Positions 57,251 to 59,644 of a stretch of 59,644 nucleotides of DNA are shown here, in pieces. Within the stretch, counting starts at the first letter, position 1. The number at the start of each line of letters is the position of its first letter. The notes under the pieces are model-generated. The model did not search any database. It saw only the letters and a list, made by a program, of their open reading frames with translations, and was not told the DNA's origin. Both the position numbers and the translations under genes were made by a program. Source of the stretch: a virus; the IMG/VR virus record IMGVR_UViG_3300048592_000721, positions 1 to 59,644 of that record, one strand, 5' to 3'.

Positions 57251-57380
57251 AGTGTTCTCCTGTTTTTTGATTTGGTGTAATGTCGGTTACACAAAACAAA
57301 TCCTACATTCTGAACTTTTGACCGTCAAGGGAAAATTCCAAGAAAAAACTTTTATAAACTTTTTTGCAATGAATTTGCAA

Positions 57381-57590
57381 TGCGTCTCTTGGGGCGACTT
57401 TAGACGAAAAAAAACATGCAGCCACTTCATTTGTGGTGCTGCATGTGCTAGTTTTGGGCTTATCGGGGCTTGTGACGTTTTTTTGGAATCGTGATTCTTA
57501 GGACGCACGGAAATCAGGAATCTGAGTAACGATATGCTAAGTCACAGAACGGGGTCTTAGAATGGCTGGTGACGCGCTTTGTGAAATTTG
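57381..57590 (-). repeat. dispersed repeat R3 (head of early operon)
   Basis: About 210 bases matching R1: a minus-strand terminator (57407-57446), GGCTTGTGACG (57467) and GGCTGGTGACGCG (57564), and the blocks GGACGCACGGAAATCAGGAA and GAACGGGGTCTTAGAAT. It ends at the junction with the truncated attC. No gene in 57251-57595. Confidence 0.78.
57407..57446 (-). terminator. terminator inside R3
   Basis: Minus strand ACATGCAG.CACCAC..GTGG.CTGCATGT then eight Ts; compared with R1 (CACT..AGTG) both sides changed and pairing held. Confidence 0.85.
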
Positions 57591-57595
57591 AAACG

Positions 57596-57692
57596 GGCGT
57601 GGATTCTGCTTGGGAGCAGGAAAAATCCGAAGCCAGAAAAATGCTTGAAAATGCCGCCGAATCCCCAGCGTCGGATGCACGCTTTATTAGGC
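57596..57692. repeat. truncated attC at the start of the cassette array
   Basis: The right arm is complete (AATCCCCAGCGTCGG.TGCACGC) and ends ATTAGGC (57686-57692, first G of GTTRRRY is A). Bases from GGAAAAAT (57628) onward align with the loop region of the full attC at about 75%. The left arm is replaced by R3 sequence. ATTAGGC complements GCCTAAC at 58309-58315. Confidence 0.75.
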
Positions 57693-58432
57693 GCGGTTTT
57701 ATGAAACTTTGACTCCATGCTTGTTAAAGTTTTACTTCTGATAAGTCATCCAACAATTTCTTTACTCGTACTCTTAATGATGGTTCAGGGTCATTATCTC
57801 TATAGGTGTCATTGAGCGTACAAATAGCCTTTATTTCGCCCAACCACACACCAAAACGATTAGGCGTTAACGGGTTAGTTGAAACGGCTGCTATATATTC
57901 AGCAATGAGACTATTAAGATAAACAGTTTGCTGTAAGTAATCATGCAGTTTTGATTGTATTTCTGGTTTAATAGAAAGTGATGATGTCGTCTCAAATAAA
58001 TGCCGTTCTACATTTGCTGTGCCAATGGGCGTTAAAGCCTTGTTTGGCAATTCCTTGCTGTCAATTCTGTCATGATTGTATCCGATGAGCCAAAGAGCAT
58101 GGAGGAGTTCTTGTTTTAATGCGTTTATCTGAGTCGTTTTCTCCCGCTTCTTATCGTTTTCTGCTTTTTGCCAATTCATGACTGAATTGAAAATAGCCGC
58201 TGAGAGACCGCCCGTAAGCGCACCCAACAACCACGGAAACCAAACAGGAAATGATTCAGGCATAATTTTCTCCAGTCTAAAGGTTCAAAGTAATTTTTAT
58301 TTGAAAGCGCCTAACAGTTTGCGTTACCCGCGCTGGGGCGGACGGCGGAACGCCATCCAACTGGAAAAATGCTGAGGCGTAGAAAAAGGCTTGGAATCAC
58401 GCCAGAATCCCCAGCGTCGGGTGCACGCTTTG
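57687..58432. mobile_element. integron gene cassette I
   Basis: A 746-bp cassette from TTAGGC to the G of the attC at 58309-58438. Its two simple sites are complementary (TTAGGC with GCCTAAC). It holds one minus-strand gene (57724-58263). Confidence 0.8.
57724..58263 (-). CDS. cassette protein with membrane anchor
   Basis: Protein of 179 residues. An N-terminal hydrophobic segment with FPWLLGALTGGLSAAIF, then a helical cytoplasmic region (QINALKQELLHALWLIGY, LHDYLQQTVYLNSLIAEYI). No family recognised. Several defence effectors have one N-terminal span and a helical domain, but that is only a comparison. ATG 58263 follows a GGAGAAAATTATG site. Confidence 0.6.
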   Translation of the reverse strand: MPESFPVWFPWLLGALTGGLSAAIFNSVMNWQKAENDKKREKTTQINALKQELLHALWLIGYNHDRIDSKELPNKALTPIGTANVERHLFETTSSLSIKPEIQSKLHDYLQQTVYLNSLIAEYIAAVSTNPLTPNRFGVWLGEIKAICTLNDTYRDNDPEPSLRVRVKKLLDDLSEVKL

Positions 58433-58438
58433 TTGGCA
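58309..58438. repeat. integron attC site (complete)
   Basis: GCCTAAC (58309-58315) ... GTTGGCA (58432-58438). Arms pair with a few extrahelical bases. About 94% identical to the terminal attC but different at ten positions, so a member of a repeated family. Recombination point expected after G58432. Confidence 0.85.
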
Positions 58439-58448
58439 CGCTCTAAGT

Positions 58449-58982
58449 TTACGGAGAACAACCTTTTGTATTGAAAAAACACAATATGTTTGGTTCTGAA
58501 TAAATTAAGCCAAGAGGAATTGACACAATTAATAAAAAGGTAATTAGACCAATTAGCCAATGAGATATTTTTATTGCCTTTTCTTTTACGATTGAACTTT
58601 TTTGTATTTCTTTAATGAATATTGAATGGTCTAGTATTGCTTGCATAAGAGCAAAGTTTTCAGAAGTATCATAATATTGTCTCTTGATTTCATCAAGGCT
58701 TGCACTAATTGGAAGTGAAAATTCACTGGGGGATAATCCTCTCAAGATTACTATAAAATTGATTATATAAAGAACTAGAACAATAGCAACAACTCCCCAA
58801 AAAATCATTCCTACCTTATCATATAAAGAAGATGCCATTACAGTTAAAGCGATTGAGATTATAATGCTTGAGTAATTCAATAAATTTTGTAGTTTCTCAT
58901 CACATAGGTTTGTAGCGTCATAAACCTTGTCAAATGCGAGGCGAAGACTTTCTAAAGCAATTTTTTTACTATTCTTTGTCAT
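58449..58982 (-). CDS. cassette membrane protein (SLATT/DUF4231-like in shape)
   Basis: Protein of 177 residues: an N-terminal helix (RLAFDKVYDATNLCDEKL), two adjacent transmembrane segments (IIISIALTVMASSLY, MIFWGVVAIVLVLYIINFIVI) and a third near the C-terminus (LIGLITFLLIVSIPLGLIY). The layout resembles SLATT-type defence membrane effectors, but no motif proves it. It is divergent from two small genes across a 27-base gap. Confidence 0.6.
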   Translation of the reverse strand: MTKNSKKIALESLRLAFDKVYDATNLCDEKLQNLLNYSSIIISIALTVMASSLYDKVGMIFWGVVAIVLVLYIINFIVILRGLSPSEFSLPISASLDEIKRQYYDTSENFALMQAILDHSIFIKEIQKSSIVKEKAIKISHWLIGLITFLLIVSIPLGLIYSEPNILCFFNTKGCSP

Positions 58983-59009
58983 ATATAAAAGTCCTTTGGA
59001 GGTAATAAA

Positions 59010-59174
59010 ATGTCAGATGAAGATAAAAAGAAAAGCGAAACCAAGAAAATAGAAGAAACAAAGAAAATAGATTTTTCAGTTCCGCCAGAAAAGCCAATAA
59101 TAAGAAGTAAAGACCCAGAACCAAAGCCAACAGAAACCCCAATAAAAGTTCATAAAAAAGATGATAGTGGGTAA
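59010..59174 (+). CDS. 54-residue highly charged protein
   Basis: Found by reading the plus strand: ATG 59010 with GGAGGTAATAAA upstream. The product is almost all Lys, Glu, Asp and Pro (SETKKIEETKKIDFSVPPEK), so intrinsically disordered. It is divergent from the membrane protein; a regulator or inhibitor of it is possible. Confidence 0.6.
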   Translation: MSDEDKKKSETKKIEETKKIDFSVPPEKPIIRSKDPEPKPTETPIKVHKKDDSG

Positions 59175-59197
59175 ACAATAAAACAAGGAGAAATAAA

Positions 59198-59410
59198 ATG
59201 ACCGAATTAGATGAGTTTTTAGAAAAAAGCAAGAATGGTGGAATTGGAGTATACATCATGACTCCTTCAGGGCTTTTTAGCGGAAACGTAAAAGTCCATA
59301 ATACGGAAGTCTTGAGATTAGAACCTGCTTTTTTTCATACAAACAACGGAAACTCGAAAATAGAATTCCTAATCATATCTAAAGAAAGTGTTGTTGGATA
59401 TGGAAAATAA
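59198..59410 (+). CDS. small beta-barrel protein, Sm-like in appearance
   Basis: Protein of 70 residues with a CAAGGAGAAATAAA site before ATG. A short helix (ELDEFLEKS) is followed by five probable strands (GVYIMTP, FSGNVKVHN, VLRLEPAFF, KIEFLIIS, SVVGYGK), the size and order of Hfq/Sm-like folds, though key RNA-binding residues cannot be confirmed. It ends 100 bases before the attC. Confidence 0.5.
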   Translation: MTELDEFLEKSKNGGIGVYIMTPSGLFSGNVKVHNTEVLRLEPAFFHTNNGNSKIEFLIISKESVVGYGK

Positions 59411-59515
59411 GTATTTATCCTAAAATAAATTCTTGCTAAATAATTACTATGCTTTCCCAAAAGACAATCTGTTTTGGATTGTCTTTTTCTTTTTACGCTA
59501 ATTCTGCAAGGGGCG

Positions 59516-59644
59516 TGCCAACGGTTTGCGTTACCCGCGCTGGGGCGGGCGGCGGAACGCCGTCCGACTGGGAAAATGCTGAGGCGTAGAAAAAGGCTTG
59601 GAATCGCGCCAGAATCCCCAGCGTCGGGTGCACGCTTTGTTGGG
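59516..59644. repeat. integron attC site (contig end; same as 1-128)
   Basis: TGCCAAC (59516-59522) ... GTTGGG at the end. The last 127 bases are identical to the first 127, so this is one site on the circle. See the start copy for structure. Confidence 0.88.

Larger units (their letters stand above)
58433..59639. mobile_element. integron gene cassette II
   Basis: A 1,207-bp cassette from TTGGCA to the G of the terminal attC. TTGGCA complements TGCCAAC (59516-59522). It holds a minus-strand membrane protein and a divergent plus-strand pair of small genes. Confidence 0.8.

Noticed and set aside
57654-57662. Shared CCGCCGAAT at 871-879 and 57654-57662 as an integration core in a split attC
   Set aside because: Bases to the left of the right copy still align with the attC loop, so the boundary must lie near 57595. 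The 9-bp match is likely chance.
1-59644. CRISPR array
   Set aside because: No series of short repeats with regular spacers was seen. The 130-bp repeats are attC sites and the 10-base motif is dispersed.

Overview
The window looks like one complete circular temperate-phage (or phage-plasmid) genome of 59,517 unique bases. Its first and last 127 bases are identical, the usual sign of a circular contig closed by a k-mer overlap. An apparently unrecombined attP (a tRNA-Met-like 3' half) lies beside the integrase at 48.75-48.80 kb, in the middle of the genome rather than at an end, which also argues for the free circular form. The virion genes are those of a siphovirus with a Firmicute-phage-like head-tail set (minor capsid families, Gp15, long tape measure). 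The host cannot be proved from the sequence. Gene style and the Ycf46/DUF1257/DUF2997 trio make a Chloroflexota-type host (Anaerolineae) my best, tentative guess.

Layout. (1) 1-848 and 57.6-59.6 kb, joined through the circle, form a small integron-like cassette array with near-identical attC sites of about 125-130 bp; its cassettes carry a HEPN-like protein, two membrane proteins and two small proteins. (2) 0.9-9.7 kb, plus strand: tRNA-Gly, a DNA-modification pair (adenine-methylase-like/Mom-like fusion and a ParB-like protein), small terminase, holin, large terminase, portal and minor capsid protein. (3) 9.69-10.01 kb: an IS21-like MITE that truncates the end of the minor capsid gene. (4) 10.1-17.4 kb, minus strand: a defence cargo of an Eco57I-like methylase and a phospholipase-D/SNF2 helicase, set inside the head operon. 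(5) 17.7-31.0 kb, plus: scaffold, decoration protein, major capsid, connectors, tail tube, chaperones, tape measure, tail tip and fibres. (6) 31.1-57.3 kb, minus: the early and lysogeny region, with a Ycf46-like ATPase module, an FtsK-like translocase, a large structured non-coding RNA with tRNA-Thr, DnaB and its initiator, an SSB-like protein, a sigma-like protein, a lone plus-strand Cro/CI-like repressor, integrase, radical SAM protein, DUF488 protein, two methylases, ParB, an ArdC-like protein and RadC.

Regulation. Late (plus) and early (minus) transcription converge on a symmetric terminator at 31.04-31.08 kb. Early units are mostly preceded by a terminator and then a repeated motif (minus strand TGAACACTTA followed by about GGATAAG); it occurs 12 times, including in front of the repressor gene itself, so it looks like a phage-wide promoter/operator family. 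Late units are preceded by four short promoter-hairpin-terminator modules (0.95, 4.39, 17.40 and 17.57 kb) in two sequence families with compensatory changes, which suggests attenuation/antitermination or small RNAs.

The most unusual items are the integron cassettes carried by a phage genome, the roughly 550-780 nt structured RNA around tRNA-Thr, and the paired late leader modules. Several small genes were found by reading the sequence directly (35454-35621, 50645-50770, 54099-54239, 55999-56148, 59010-59174).
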